Source: Streptomyces hygroscopicus
Lineage (GTDB): Bacteria > Actinomycetota > Actinomycetes > Streptomycetales > Streptomycetaceae
Assembly: GCA_002021875.1 (NCBI GenBank)
Contig: CP018627.1
Location: 11,532,001-11,596,000, forward strand
Length of the DNA stretch: 64,000 nt
Direction of reading: 5' to 3'
Below are positions 8,223 through 18,433 of the stretch, piece by piece (within the stretch, counting starts at the first letter, position 1; each line of letters starts with the position of its first letter). Under the pieces are notes generated by a model. The model was not told the DNA's origin. It worked only from the letters and a program-made list of their open reading frames with translations, and did no database searches. The translations under genes and the position numbers were made by a program.

Positions 8223-8747
8223 TCATGGGGCGGTCCGTTCCTGGCACACCGTCACCGTGCTGCGTTCTCCTCGCAGTGAGGACAAGCCCCACTGACACCT
8301 ACCCGGGCCTGATCGTGGCCCATCTCGGTCGGCTGTCGGCTGCGCCGCGACCCGTGGCCGCCTGACCGGAGCGGGCCCCGGATCACTCTCGGCAATGATC
8401 TCCACCAAGTGGCGCGCATCGACGACGGTTCTCTCCGGGACGGCGATGGGCAGGTCCTTCGGCGGCTCCGCATAGTAGACGGCCATGCCGCGTTCATGGA
8501 CGCACCCCAGTTCGTACGCCGTGGTGCGGCCGATGTATCCGCCGGGATTCACGACGTACACCAAGTCCGAGGCGAAGATCTTCTCCAGGGTCGCCGCCTG
8601 GAGGTCGTGGTCCGAGGACTCCGGAGGGTCGGACTCGCAGCGCACGAAATCGTGCCCGTGGTTGACGATCCGGCAGATCGGCGGGCTCTTCACGACCAGT
8701 CCGTCGAACGTCGCCGATCCGAACTCCCAATAGCGCCGTCCTGACAA
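8223..8747 (-). CDS. Nucleoside-2-deoxyribosyltransferase-like / conserved hypothetical protein
   Basis: The core (residues about 35-110) reads SDLVYVVNPGGYIGRTTAYE and HERGMAVYYAEPP, which resembles the nucleoside-2-deoxyribosyltransferase-like fold found in many actinobacterial hypothetical proteins, where E of AYELG would be the nucleophile. I place the start at TTG 8747 because MSGRRYWEFGSATFDG suits the family; no ATG or GTG fits. The last about 50 residues are Pro/Arg-rich and may be run-on sequence. Function not established. Confidence 0.55.
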   Translation of the reverse strand: MSGRRYWEFGSATFDGLVVKSPPICRIVNHGHDFVRCESDPPESSDHDLQAATLEKIFASDLVYVVNPGGYIGRTTAYELGCVHERGMAVYYAEPPKDLPIAVPERTVVDARHLVEIIAESDPGPAPVRRPRVAAQPTADRDGPRSGPGRCQWGLSSLRGERSTVTVCQERTAP

Positions 8748-9112
8748 GAACCCGGGTGTTTTCCGAGGTGAGAACGGATTTACCAGCAACGTGTCAGAAC
8801 GAAAAGATCCAGGGCCGGTTGCTGCCCCGGCCTGTCGCGACACTACCGGACGGCGGGCATCGGTTTGCGAAGATCTCGCGGCAGTCCGCCGGTGCTGTCC
8901 GGGGCATGCCGCTTGCGTCTTGGAGAGTGCGGCTGCTGTCTGGACTGCCACGGCAGCCCCGGGGCTCGCCCGAGAGTTCAGCCGGTTTGCATCACCGGTG
9001 CGCCGGTCGGTCCGCAGGCAAAGCAGCACCGTAGTTCCGCGGTCGGTGAGATCTCGACCTTGGCTTTCCTGGGGCTTCCCTGCCTGCTGCGGACGCCTGC
9101 GATAGTGAGTCC
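8748..9112. other. Intergenic region, no gene recognised
   Basis: 365 bp between divergent genes. Open frames are present on both strands but none has coding character or a familiar motif. It should contain the promoters of the methyltransferase gene and of the minus-strand gene. Confidence 0.5.
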
Positions 9113-9937
9113 ATGACCGATGCGTACGAGCGGATGATGCGGGCCAATCAGTCGAACTGGGACGCCCGGACCCCCGTCCACCTCGCCAGCCGGTTCTACG
9201 GGATCGACGGGGAGCCCGACCCGTCACGCTGGTTCGCTTCGTGGGAGTGGGACGACCTCGGCGAGATGGCTGGCCGCGACGTGCTGCACCTGCAGTGCCA
9301 CCTGGGCACGGAGACGATTGCCTTCGCGCAGCGCGGGGCGCGGACCGTCGGCCTGGACTTTTCCGCGGCATCTGTGACGGCGGCGACCGGCATCGCGGCG
9401 CGTGCCGGCTTCGACGTGACGTATGTGCAGGCCGATGTGTACGACGCCGTGGAGGCCCTCGGCGGGCGGCGGTTCGACGTCGTCTACACCGGCAAGGGTG
9501 CCCTGTGCTACCTCCCCGACCTGGACCGCTGGGCCGGTGTCGTCGCCGAACTGCTGCGTCCCGGCGGCCGCCTGTACGTCGTGGAGTTCCACCCGCTCCT
9601 CAACTCGCTGGGCCCCAAGCCCGCCCCCGGAGAAGGACCCGAACTCCTGCTCCGGCATGACTACATGGGCGGCAGCGGCCCCGTACACCGCGACGCGACA
9701 CACACCTACACCGATGGCCCGGCCGTCGAGGGCGCTACCGACAGCTACGAGTGGATGCACGGGCTGGGCGAGGTCGTCAATGCCCTGATCGGAGCCGGTC
9801 TGGACATCCGGCGGCTGCGCGAAAGTCCTGAGCTGCCCTGGCCACGCTGGCCCCATATGGCTCGTGGCTCATCCGGCTGGTGGCGGCTGCCGGAGCCGGG
9901 GATCCCTCTGCTGTACGGACTTTTGGCGTGCCGCTGA
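9113..9937 (+). CDS. Class I SAM-dependent methyltransferase
   Basis: A 274-residue protein with a Rossmann methyltransferase core. Motif I is degenerate (VLHLQCHLGTETI, as in a known actinobacterial subfamily), followed by VGLDFSAASV (acidic loop), ADVYDAV (motif II) and VVAELLRPGGRLYVVEFHPL (post motif). It should transfer methyl from SAM to a small molecule; the substrate is unknown. It is monocistronic, with a 470-bp gap to the next gene. Confidence 0.85.
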   Translation: MTDAYERMMRANQSNWDARTPVHLASRFYGIDGEPDPSRWFASWEWDDLGEMAGRDVLHLQCHLGTETIAFAQRGARTVGLDFSAASVTAATGIAARAGFDVTYVQADVYDAVEALGGRRFDVVYTGKGALCYLPDLDRWAGVVAELLRPGGRLYVVEFHPLLNSLGPKPAPGEGPELLLRHDYMGGSGPVHRDATHTYTDGPAVEGATDSYEWMHGLGEVVNALIGAGLDIRRLRESPELPWPRWPHMARGSSGWWRLPEPGIPLLYGLLACR

Positions 9938-10407
9938 GCGAATGGCCACGGTGGTGACCTGTGCGGTGGGAGGCTGCCGCGAGCCCGTGCCGGCGGAGTG
10001 CGCCGCGCACACTGCGGTGGCCCCAGCGCGAGTTCTCGGGGCCGACTCGGATCTCCGATCGGCTGGATCTGGCGTTCCTGACCGCCGCTCAGACGACCTG
10101 GAACGCCAGTCGGATCTGGTGCGACCGCTCTGGCGACCGACGGCGCCTCGCCGGCGCTTTCGCAGTCGGCGTTCGCTTCCGGACTCGGCTCCTTCTGATG
10201 GACCCGGCAGATCCGATAGCACCCGCCACGCGGGAGGAGCTCGACACGGTTCTCTCCGGCCCTGGGGCGCGCAAGCTCGCCCCACAGTTCAGCAGCCGGC
10301 CGGCCGGGAGAAGCGTTCCGCTTTTGCCCGAATGCCGAAACAGTAGCGGGAGCGAAGACACGGTAACCGCCAGATCCGCAGGACAAAAGGAACAAGGGGA
10401 GACCTGC
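9938..10407. other. Intergenic region, no gene recognised
   Basis: 470 bp. An open frame continuous with the downstream nucleoside hydrolase runs through it, but its sequence has no protein-family character and the hydrolase has its own ribosome binding site. No remnant could be identified. Confidence 0.5.
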
Positions 10408-11388
10408 ATGCCACCCGCCGCTGCCACCCGTCTGTCCGTTGTCATCGATACGGACCCCGGGGTGGATGACACCTGGGCGATCTTGTTCCTGGCCGCCCAG
10501 CCGGATGTCGAGATCGTCGCCGTTGGAGCCGCGCACGGCAACGTGCCCACTTCTGTGGCGGCCGCGAACGCCTTACGTGTGCTCGACCTCGTCGGCCTGG
10601 ATCAGGTACCGGTTGCCGTGGGTCATCCGACCCCTCTTCAGCAGCCTTTGCAAACGGCAGAGTTCGTCCACGGCGCGGATGGACTGGGTGGCAAGGCGGG
10701 GCCTCCGTCACCGCGTCGGGTCAGCACGGAATCAGCAGCGGAGCAGCTGGTGCGCCTGGCCAGGCAACGGCCGGGAGAACTGACGTTGCTCGCCCTGGCG
10801 CCGCTGACCAACATCGTCCTCGCCCTTCGGATGGAGCCGAACCTCCCTCGACTCCTGCGCCGCGTGGTGTTCATGGGAGGTGCGTTCCACGTCCCGGGCA
10901 ATGTCACTGCCTGGGCCGAGGCGAACTCCGCTCATGATCCGGAGGCAGCGGAGGAGGTGCTGCGCGCGGGGTTCGACCTGATCGTGGTGCCGCTGGACAT
11001 GACCGAACACGCATGGGCTGACGCATCCTGGCTGAAGCGGATCGCGGAAGTGGCCGCTCCGGCTGCCCGCTTCGCGTCATCGGTGCTCGATATCTACGTC
11101 GCCCTCTACAGTGACGCTCACGGCACCGTCGGCTGCGTCCTGCACGATCCACTGGCCGCGGCCATCATGGTTGATGAGTCCTTGGCGACATACCAGGAGC
11201 GCCAGGTCATGGTCGAACTTGCCGGACATGCGCGTGGCGCCACACTGATCGACGAACGGAAGTTCAGCACTGACCACGGGGGCATCCCCGATCAACGGCC
11301 TCCCGTGCGGATAGCCGCCACCGTGGATGCCGCCACTGCCATGGACCGCGTCCACCGCGCTCTGATCACCCCTGAGGCCGGCCAGTAA
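10408..11388 (+). CDS. Inosine-uridine-preferring nucleoside hydrolase family protein
   Basis: A 326-residue hydrolase with the IunH metal-binding signature DTDPGVDD near residue 15, the LLALAPLTNIVLAL helix, RRVVFMGGAF, the EANSAHDPEAAEEVL segment and the HDPLAAA motif near residue 250. The family splits the N-glycosidic bond of ribonucleosides using a Ca-bound aspartate cluster, feeding purine or pyrimidine salvage. ATG 10408 is preceded by AGGGGAG. It appears to be monocistronic and lies just upstream of an ISL3 element. Confidence 0.92.
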   Translation: MPPAAATRLSVVIDTDPGVDDTWAILFLAAQPDVEIVAVGAAHGNVPTSVAAANALRVLDLVGLDQVPVAVGHPTPLQQPLQTAEFVHGADGLGGKAGPPSPRRVSTESAAEQLVRLARQRPGELTLLALAPLTNIVLALRMEPNLPRLLRRVVFMGGAFHVPGNVTAWAEANSAHDPEAAEEVLRAGFDLIVVPLDMTEHAWADASWLKRIAEVAAPAARFASSVLDIYVALYSDAHGTVGCVLHDPLAAAIMVDESLATYQERQVMVELAGHARGATLIDERKFSTDHGGIPDQRPPVRIAATVDAATAMDRVHRALITPEAGQ

Positions 11389-11448
11389 CCGAAAGCACAC
11401 TTACCGTAGGACTGGACAAACCTCCAGGGCAGGGTCTGTCAAACGAAC

Positions 11449-12583
11449 GGCTCTGTTCCGTAGTCGGTGGTGACGGCAGGTGATGGCCGTCGTTGACGTC
11501 ATATGCAAGATGTCAACTCCCTTGTGGCAACCGTGTTTTCAGGGCTCTCGGCGCTGTTCATCGATGATGTGGCGGACGATGGCGAGGTGATCCGGGTCTT
11601 GGCCCGGACCCGGGATGTTCCCTGTCCTTGCCCGATGTGCGGGATCCCGACGGGAAAGGTGCACGGGTACCACGTCCGGACAGTAGCGGACGTGCCGGTG
11701 GATGGGCGCCGGGTCGTGGTCAACGTCCAGGTGCGACGTCTGGTCTGCCCGGTCCTGGGCTGTCGGCGGCAGACCTTCCGCGAGCAAGTCCCTGGGCTGC
11801 TGGAGCGCCTCCAGCGCCGCACCACGCGTCTGAGCAGCGAGGTCTCGGCGGTAGTCAAGGAGTTATGCGGCCGGGCGGCCGCCCGGCTCACCCGGTCGCT
11901 GGCCGTACCCGTATCGTTCGCCACCGCCTTGCGGGTGCTGCGGCGCATCCCCGTACCGACGGTGCGGATCCCGCGCGTGGTCGGGGTCGACGACTTCGCC
12001 CTGCGCCGCCGCCACCGCTATGCCACGATCATCATCGACGCCGAGACCGGGGAACGCGTCGACGTCCTGCCCGACCGCGAGGCTGCCACCCTGGAGGTAT
12101 GGCTGCGTGGGAAGAAGGGGATCGAGGTCGTGTGCCGGGACGGCTCGGCCACCTACGCCGAGGCGATCCGCCGGGCCCTGCCCGACGCGGTGCAGGTCAG
12201 CGACCGCTGGCATCTGTGGCGGAACCTGTGCGACAAGGTCCTGGCCGAGGTCCGCGCTTACGCCCCCTGCTGGGCCACCGTCAACCCGCCCCAGCCCGGT
12301 GGCGTCCGTGAGCAGACCACCCGCGAGCGCTGGCACAAAGTACACGCCCTCCTCGACTCCGGCGTCGGCCTGCTCGACTGCTCCCGCAGACTGAACCTCG
12401 CCCTGAACACCGTCAAGCGCTACACCCGCATCCCCACCACAACGGACGCACCGAAGGCGTCAACACCCGCACGAAGAAGATCATGCGACAGATGCACGGC
12501 CGAGCCGGATTCAACCTCCTCCGCCACCGCATCCTCCTCCAGTGGCGAACGCACAACGTCACCACCGACTACGGAACAGAGCC
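11449..12583 (+). mobile_element. Internally deleted ISL3-family insertion sequence
   Basis: Bounded by perfect 27-bp inverted repeats (11449-11475 and 12557-12583). Between them lies an ISL3 transposase gene that has lost its middle. Perfect ends with a defective transposase make it a non-autonomous element that could only move if a full ISL3 copy exists elsewhere. No exact 8-bp target duplication is visible (aaacgaac left, aacgattt right). Confidence 0.85.
11503..12583 (+). pseudogene. ISL3-family transposase, internal deletion and frameshift
   Basis: The first about 310 codons are intact. They hold the N-terminal zinc-finger-like cysteines (CPCPMCGIPTG and CPVLGCRRQTF), the HTH and the start of the DDE domain (VVGVDDFALRR, CRDGSATYAEAIRRALP, QVSDRWHLWRNL), ending at LNTVKRYTR near 12428. 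The sequence then jumps, in another frame from about 12438, to NGRTEGVNTRTKKIMRQMHG and RAGFNLLRHRILLQW, the conserved family C terminus. Roughly 100-150 residues with the third catalytic acid are missing. The long frame that continues past 12583 is not coding. Confidence 0.88.
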
Positions 12584-12681
12584 AACGATTTACAGTCCCG
12601 CCCGGATCCCCGTCGTCCCAGCCGGGTAGGAGTCGACGGCTACGGGTCCGTCCTGGTGGCACCGTTTCCTGCACTCACGGG

Positions 12682-12907
12682 ATGAACAACTACACGTGCA
12701 CCCATTGCGGCACCGTCGGTCTGGCGGAAGGTTTCATCGAGGACGCCGGCGAGCACTCGCGCGGGTACGCGCGCTGGATCGAGGGCGCGATAGAGCGGGG
12801 AATCTTCGGGGGGTGCCAAGCGGACGGGCCAGCCCCGGCGGCAGATACTGGCATTCCGCTGCCCCGAGTGCGGGCACCTCGAGCTGTTCGCCACCGGCGA
12901 GGTGTAG
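12682..12907 (+). pseudogene. Small zinc-ribbon protein broken by a one-base frameshift
   Basis: ATG 12682 opens MNNYTCTHCGTVGLAEGF and GYARWIEGAIERGIFGG. At a run of six G (about 12809-12814) the frame must shift by one base to continue as RRQILAFRCPECGHLELFAT and stop at 12907. The two CxxC pairs (one each side of the shift) form a zinc ribbon known from small Streptomyces proteins of unknown role. Either the gene is inactivated or the G run is a sequencing error. Confidence 0.7.
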
Positions 12908-13119
12908 TCGGCCCTCGTTGTCCCGGACGCCCTTGGGCCCCGGTGGCATTGTTCCGTAACACCATGATCACGATGATTCGACTGCTCGGCGCCTCCCTGA
13001 CTCACCGCAGCGCGCGAAAGCCAAGAGGTTCCGGACCAGGTTGCTGCGTCGCCGTCAGTTCTGACGGGACGCCGGAATCGGCGTGGCCCGTGGGACGGCT
13101 CGTAGGCGTGCCTTTCCCG

Positions 13120-13752
13120 CTACGGGCTCGGTGCCGCGCGATGGTCGGCAAAGACGCCGTGCTCGACGGCGTCGAAGGCATGGTTCAGACGCTCACGATG
13201 CACGGAGATGGTCTCGGCGAGGTCACACCTGGCGAGTCGGCGCTGAGCTGTTGTCACGGCGACCGTGCGGTAGGCGGCAATCAGCAGCGCCGCGACGAGC
13301 GCCGGGTCGCCGGTGAAGCGCGCGTCGTTCCGCAGGTCCTCCGTCAGGGCCTCTTCGACCTCGTGCTCGAACGTGCGGAGCCGTGCGATGAGCGCGGGGG
13401 AGCCCGCAACCGTACGGAGGAGCGGCTCGACTCCGTCACTCAGTCCGGACAGTGCGTGCCGCTGGTCCACAAGGGTGAGGGCGAGGGTCCGGAACGCCTC
13501 CACGGGGCCGACGCACTCGGCGCGCTCCCGGATTGCGGAGCGCAGGAGCTCGACCGCGTCGGGAAGCCGATCCAGCAGGAGGTCTTCCTTGCGCTCGAAG
13601 TGCGAGAACACCGTCACCTTCGAGATGCCGGCCGCAGCCGCGACCTGGGCGATCGTGACGTCATCAAAGCCGCGCTCCAAGAACAGCTCCGTTGCGACGG
13701 CCGCGATCCGCGCCCGCGTCTTCGCACCACCCCGGTCTCCTCGGTTCGGCAT
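13120..13752 (-). CDS. TetR-family transcriptional regulator
   Basis: A 210-residue repressor-type protein. The N-terminal HTH is RARIAAVATELFLERGFDDV then VAAAAGISKVTVFSHFERK-ED, followed by a helical ligand domain. It is divergent from an FAD monooxygenase gene with 87 bp between the starts, and two palindromes occupy the gap. It therefore probably represses the monooxygenase and itself, and is released by a substrate or related aromatic compound. Confidence 0.9.
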   Translation of the reverse strand: MPNRGDRGGAKTRARIAAVATELFLERGFDDVTIAQVAAAAGISKVTVFSHFERKEDLLLDRLPDAVELLRSAIRERAECVGPVEAFRTLALTLVDQRHALSGLSDGVEPLLRTVAGSPALIARLRTFEHEVEEALTEDLRNDARFTGDPALVAALLIAAYRTVAVTTAQRRLARCDLAETISVHRERLNHAFDAVEHGVFADHRAAPSP

Positions 13753-13773
13753 GACCCACCTCTCGTGTTACGT

Positions 13774-13784
13774 TTACCCGGTAA
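13774..13784. promoter_or_regulatory. Palindrome in TetR/monooxygenase divergent promoter (half set)
   Basis: TTACC-C-GGTAA is a perfect 11-bp palindrome 22 bp upstream of the TetR start. It shares the CGGTA core with the longer palindrome next to it. Confidence 0.55.
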
Positions 13785-13788
13785 GACT

Positions 13789-13808
13789 ACTCGGTAAAGC
13801 TACCGAGT
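13789..13808. promoter_or_regulatory. Operator candidate for the TetR regulator
   Basis: ACTCGGTA-AAGC-TACCGAGT is a perfect inverted repeat with 8-bp arms, placed 32 bp before the monooxygenase ATG. This size and position are typical of TetR operators. Confidence 0.7.
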
Positions 13809-13839
13809 TAACTCACAGACGCAGTGTAAGGGGTGCGCC

Positions 13840-15432
13840 ATGCAGCGGACCGATGTGATCGTTGTGGGAGCCGGACCCACCGGGCTCCTCCTCGCCAGCG
13901 AGCTGGCACTCCAGGGCGTGCAGGTGACGGTGCTCGAGCGCCTTCAGGAACCGGACACGACCATCAAGTCCGGCTCGATCAACGTGGCCAGCGCCGAAAT
14001 CCTCGACCGGCGCGGCATGCTCCCGGCAGCGGAAGAGAGCCAACAGCGCCGCATGGCCGTCGCCGGGAAGTTCACCGCCGGCGGCGGCACGGCCGTCACA
14101 CGCGGAGTTGTCGGCGGGTTCGAGCAGACGTCCCCGCGCTTCCCGGTGATGGGGCACTTCGCGGGAATCATGTTCCGCAATGACCTGGTCGACCAGGAGG
14201 ACCCGGTGCTGGCCTCCTACACGGCGGTGGCGGGCGGCGTCGCGGTGCCTCAGTACGACCTTGAGCTGCTGCTCGCCGACCGCTGTGCCCAACTCGGCGT
14301 CGACGTTCGCCGAGGCATCGCTGTCAAGGGCGTGCGCAGCACCGGCGGCGATCTCCTCGCCGATGCCGACGTCGTCGTCGAGACGGACGCGGGCGAGCTG
14401 ACCGCCGGCTGGGTCGTGGCGGCCGACGGCGGGCGCAGCCCCATCCGCAAGCAGCTCGGCATCGACTTCATCGGCACCGACCCCGAGCTGGTCGGCTATC
14501 AGGGCATCGCTGACTTCGACGACACGACCGGTCTGAGCCACGGGTGGAACTGGACGCCCCGCGGCGTTTACGCCTACGGTCCCATCCCCGGCCGGATCCT
14601 CGTCGCACGCTTCGGCCCCCAGCCCGAGGACCGCGACGCTCCCGTCACCCTGGAAGAGCTGCAGGAGGTGGTGCGCGACGTCACCCAGACCAACGTGACC
14701 CTGAGCGTGATACACGGCCGTGCGACCCGCTGGTCGGACAACGCCCGCCGGGTGAAGCACTACCGCCATGGCCGGGTGCTCTTCGCCGGCGATGCCGCCC
14801 ACGTGCACTCGCCGTTCAGCGCACAGGGCCTCAACCTCGGCTTCGGGGACGCCGTGAACCTCGGGTGGAAGCTCGCCGCGACAATCCAGGGCTGGGCACC
14901 GGCCGGACTGCTGGACACCTACGACACGGAGCGCTCCCCGATCGCCGATTGGGTGCTCGACTGGACGCGCGCCCAGGTCGCCCTCATGCGCGGGGACGAG
15001 CGCACCAAGCAGCTGCGCAGGGTCGTCGGCGACGAGCTGTTCACCGTGCCGGGCGCGACGAACAAGATGCTCGCCGTGTCCTCGGGCATCATGCAGCACT
15101 ACGACGTCGCGGACGACGCCACCGCGCCCGTCGGAACCACCGCCGGCGACGTCGTCCTGACCTCCGGCCGCCGACTCGCCGACTTCGCCCACGACGGTCG
15201 CTTCGTCCTGGTCGACCGCACGCACGACGGCCGGTTCGCCGACGCGGTGCAGCATCTCAGCGAGCGGATCGCCTACGTCGCCGACTCCGCCGCCGACACG
15301 GAGCTGCCGAGCCTGCTCGTACGGCCGGACGGCATCATCATCTGGGCCGCGGACCAGGATGACGAGCCCACCAGCGACGACGCCACGAAGCGGCTCGATG
15401 CAGCCACCCTGCGCTGGGTCGGTACGCGATGA
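13840..15432 (+). CDS. FAD-dependent aromatic-type monooxygenase
   Basis: A 530-residue flavoprotein of the PHBH/PheA class. It has an N-terminal dinucleotide fold VIVVGAGPTGLLLASELAL, the DG motif in VVAADGGRSPIRKQLGI near residue 200, the FAD ribose motif VLFAGDAAHVHSPFSAQGLN near residue 310 and a thioredoxin-like C-terminal domain. These enzymes hydroxylate aromatic or polyketide rings with NAD(P)H and O2; in Streptomyces they also inactivate rifamycin and tetracycline-like compounds. The substrate is unknown. AAGGGG precedes ATG 13840. Regulation is probably by the divergent TetR. Confidence 0.92.
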   Translation: MQRTDVIVVGAGPTGLLLASELALQGVQVTVLERLQEPDTTIKSGSINVASAEILDRRGMLPAAEESQQRRMAVAGKFTAGGGTAVTRGVVGGFEQTSPRFPVMGHFAGIMFRNDLVDQEDPVLASYTAVAGGVAVPQYDLELLLADRCAQLGVDVRRGIAVKGVRSTGGDLLADADVVVETDAGELTAGWVVAADGGRSPIRKQLGIDFIGTDPELVGYQGIADFDDTTGLSHGWNWTPRGVYAYGPIPGRILVARFGPQPEDRDAPVTLEELQEVVRDVTQTNVTLSVIHGRATRWSDNARRVKHYRHGRVLFAGDAAHVHSPFSAQGLNLGFGDAVNLGWKLAATIQGWAPAGLLDTYDTERSPIADWVLDWTRAQVALMRGDERTKQLRRVVGDELFTVPGATNKMLAVSSGIMQHYDVADDATAPVGTTAGDVVLTSGRRLADFAHDGRFVLVDRTHDGRFADAVQHLSERIAYVADSAADTELPSLLVRPDGIIIWAADQDDEPTSDDATKRLDAATLRWVGTR

Positions 15433-15704
15433 CGCCGGCCGAAAGCGCGTAGCACCAGGCGCGTGCCAGCACCTGGCCCGGCCCGAACTGAAGCCCCGGT
15501 CACCACCGTTCGGCCGCCATCGCCACGGAGAGCTGGTCGTGTGCCGCGGCAACTCGCCGAGCAGGGCGCGGCGAGTCTGTTCGGACAGGCCGGCGATGCT
15601 GCGAATCACCAGGGAGCCGGGCAGCGGCGAGCGGGCGCGGACCGGCAGGCGCGGCCGGCCTCCGATCTGATCGGCCGCGATTTCACTGCCGAGCGGCCAG
15701 GCAC
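15433..15704. other. Intergenic region left of an IS
   Basis: About 270 bp between the monooxygenase stop and the IS end. Open frames exist on both strands without recognisable motifs. It could hold the monooxygenase terminator and the 5' part of whatever was interrupted by the IS. Confidence 0.4.
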
Positions 15705-16919
<1,215 letters not shown>

Positions 16920-17259
16920 AGGCGATCGCCGAGGTCACCAGCCTGCTTGCGCCCGGCGACAGCCGACGCTGACCGCGGACCGGGGCGGGACCTCACGGAT
17001 CCGCCCTCCCGCCCCAGGGAATGAGCCGCCCGCACTCCAACGCGCGAGCGAAAAAGAGAGACTTGGGGCAGGCGCCTTCGCCACCAGCCCGTATCGTCCG
17101 CGAGCGATTCGGCAGGCACACTGGCCACTCCGGTACCGGGCGAACTCGGCGCTGTGCTACACCACCTCAGAGAAGCGATCGAGGCGATCCCACCGTGACC
17201 TGCCGGAAGATTATACCGAGGTCTACCGGCCGTCACCTGAGCCCAGCACAATCGCCCGT
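16920..17259. other. Intergenic region with a short gene tail
   Basis: Directly right of the IS, 17 codons read EAIAEVTSLLAPGDSRR and stop at 16972, possibly the 3' end of the gene the IS disrupted; I could not match it to a 5' part left of the IS. The rest of the 340 bp has no recognisable gene. Confidence 0.35.
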
Positions 17260-18354
17260 ATGACGATCACCACGGGTGCGCCTCCGCCCACGCACAACAC
17301 GCCCGTCGCGCTCGCCCGGGGTTTCCTGACCGGTGGCGTGGTCGGGACGTCGCTCGCCGCGCTCGTCGTGGGCGGGATCATCGAGAACGCACCGCTGTTC
17401 GTAACGGGGTTGGTGCTGCCCGCGGTCTACGGACTGCTGTTGTTCCTCACCGGTATGCCGAGGCGTGCCCGGGAGGCGGCGGTCGTGCCCCGCACGGCGC
17501 TTGCGGTGATCGAGAGTCGGGAGGCCGTCGGGGGCGAGACGAGCGAGGTACCGGTGCGGTTCGAGCTCACCGTCGTACCGGACGACGAGCCGGCGTACCG
17601 GGTGGACATCACGCAGGACATCAACCTCGTGGACCTGCCCGACTACCGGCCGCGTGGTGTCGTGGTGGTCCAGTACCCGCCGGACCGGCCATGGCGGGTG
17701 CGCATCGTCAAGCGGCCGACGCCGGAGTGGGAGGACCGGGCGGCCTCGGCCCGCCTCGATTCGGTGCCTGGGACGGCCAGAGTGGCCGCGCCCCCGGAGG
17801 GCTGTGCCTTCGGCTTCGTCGTGCTCCTCGGCGTGCTGCTCGGCGCGGCCGCCGTGGTCCTGCTTTTCCGCGCGGACCTCTTCGGCCGGGACGACGCCGC
17901 GACGCCGCCTTCGGCCGCGCGGCCGTCCGTTTCCTCCACGTCGTCGACCACGGTTGTGTCGTCGGCGTCCGGAACGGTCGCCCTGGGCCCGGGCCAGTCG
18001 TTTCTCGACAAGGGCGAGTTGGACCGGGCCCTCGGCTCGCTCACCAAGGGTGGGGACACACGCCAGGCGCTCACCGTCGTCGTGCAGGAGCGCCTGCTGT
18101 CGGTCGTGTTCTCGCCCGCCGGCACGCAGACTCCGGGGTTCGACCCCCGTGCGCTGCCCTACGGCCGTTTCCCCGCCCTGGTCGAGGAGGCCACGACCAC
18201 CCTCGGCGTCCGCTCCCCGCGGACCTGGCAGATCACCGCCGACTGTCTCACCGGCTCCCTCATCATCAGGGTCGTTGTGACCGGGGTCGAGGGCACGGCG
18301 TCACTGGAGGCGGACGGACAGGGCAAGGTGGTGCGGCGCGCGCCCGCACGGTGA
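17260..18354 (+). CDS. Three-helix membrane protein with exported C-terminal domain (unknown)
   Basis: 364 residues. Two helices lie at about 18-40 and 46-64, then a soluble domain of about 110 residues with FELTVVPDDEPAYRVDITQDI and PDRPWRVRIVKRP, which resembles the repeated domain of DUF3592-like proteins. A third helix at about 183-205 and a Ser/Thr-rich linker (SSTSSTTVVSSASG) lead to a compact C-terminal domain. A DUF3592-type protein follows immediately, so the genes may act together at the membrane. Function unknown. Confidence 0.7.
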   Translation: MTITTGAPPPTHNTPVALARGFLTGGVVGTSLAALVVGGIIENAPLFVTGLVLPAVYGLLLFLTGMPRRAREAAVVPRTALAVIESREAVGGETSEVPVRFELTVVPDDEPAYRVDITQDINLVDLPDYRPRGVVVVQYPPDRPWRVRIVKRPTPEWEDRAASARLDSVPGTARVAAPPEGCAFGFVVLLGVLLGAAAVVLLFRADLFGRDDAATPPSAARPSVSSTSSTTVVSSASGTVALGPGQSFLDKGELDRALGSLTKGGDTRQALTVVVQERLLSVVFSPAGTQTPGFDPRALPYGRFPALVEEATTTLGVRSPRTWQITADCLTGSLIIRVVVTGVEGTASLEADGQGKVVRRAPAR

Positions 18355-18433
18355 GGTGCCCTGGGACCGCACTGTTGTGGACGGCAAGGGGTGTGCTCGG
18401 TGGCCGTCCCCGAAGCGGCAGGAGGAAAGACGG

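Noticed and set aside
8223..9371. Long minus ORF extending the deoxyribosyltransferase-like gene to 9371
   Set aside because: The extension overlaps the start of the methyltransferase gene and has no domain; only the part below 8747 resembles a family.
11441..12591. Target duplication around the ISL3 element
   Set aside because: The flanks share only aacga-like letters out of register, not an exact 8-bp repeat.
11503..13797. A 764-codon ORF reading from the ISL3 transposase to the TetR promoter
   Set aside because: Family resemblance stops near 12428. The rest crosses the IS end, a small zinc-ribbon gene and the antisense of TetR.
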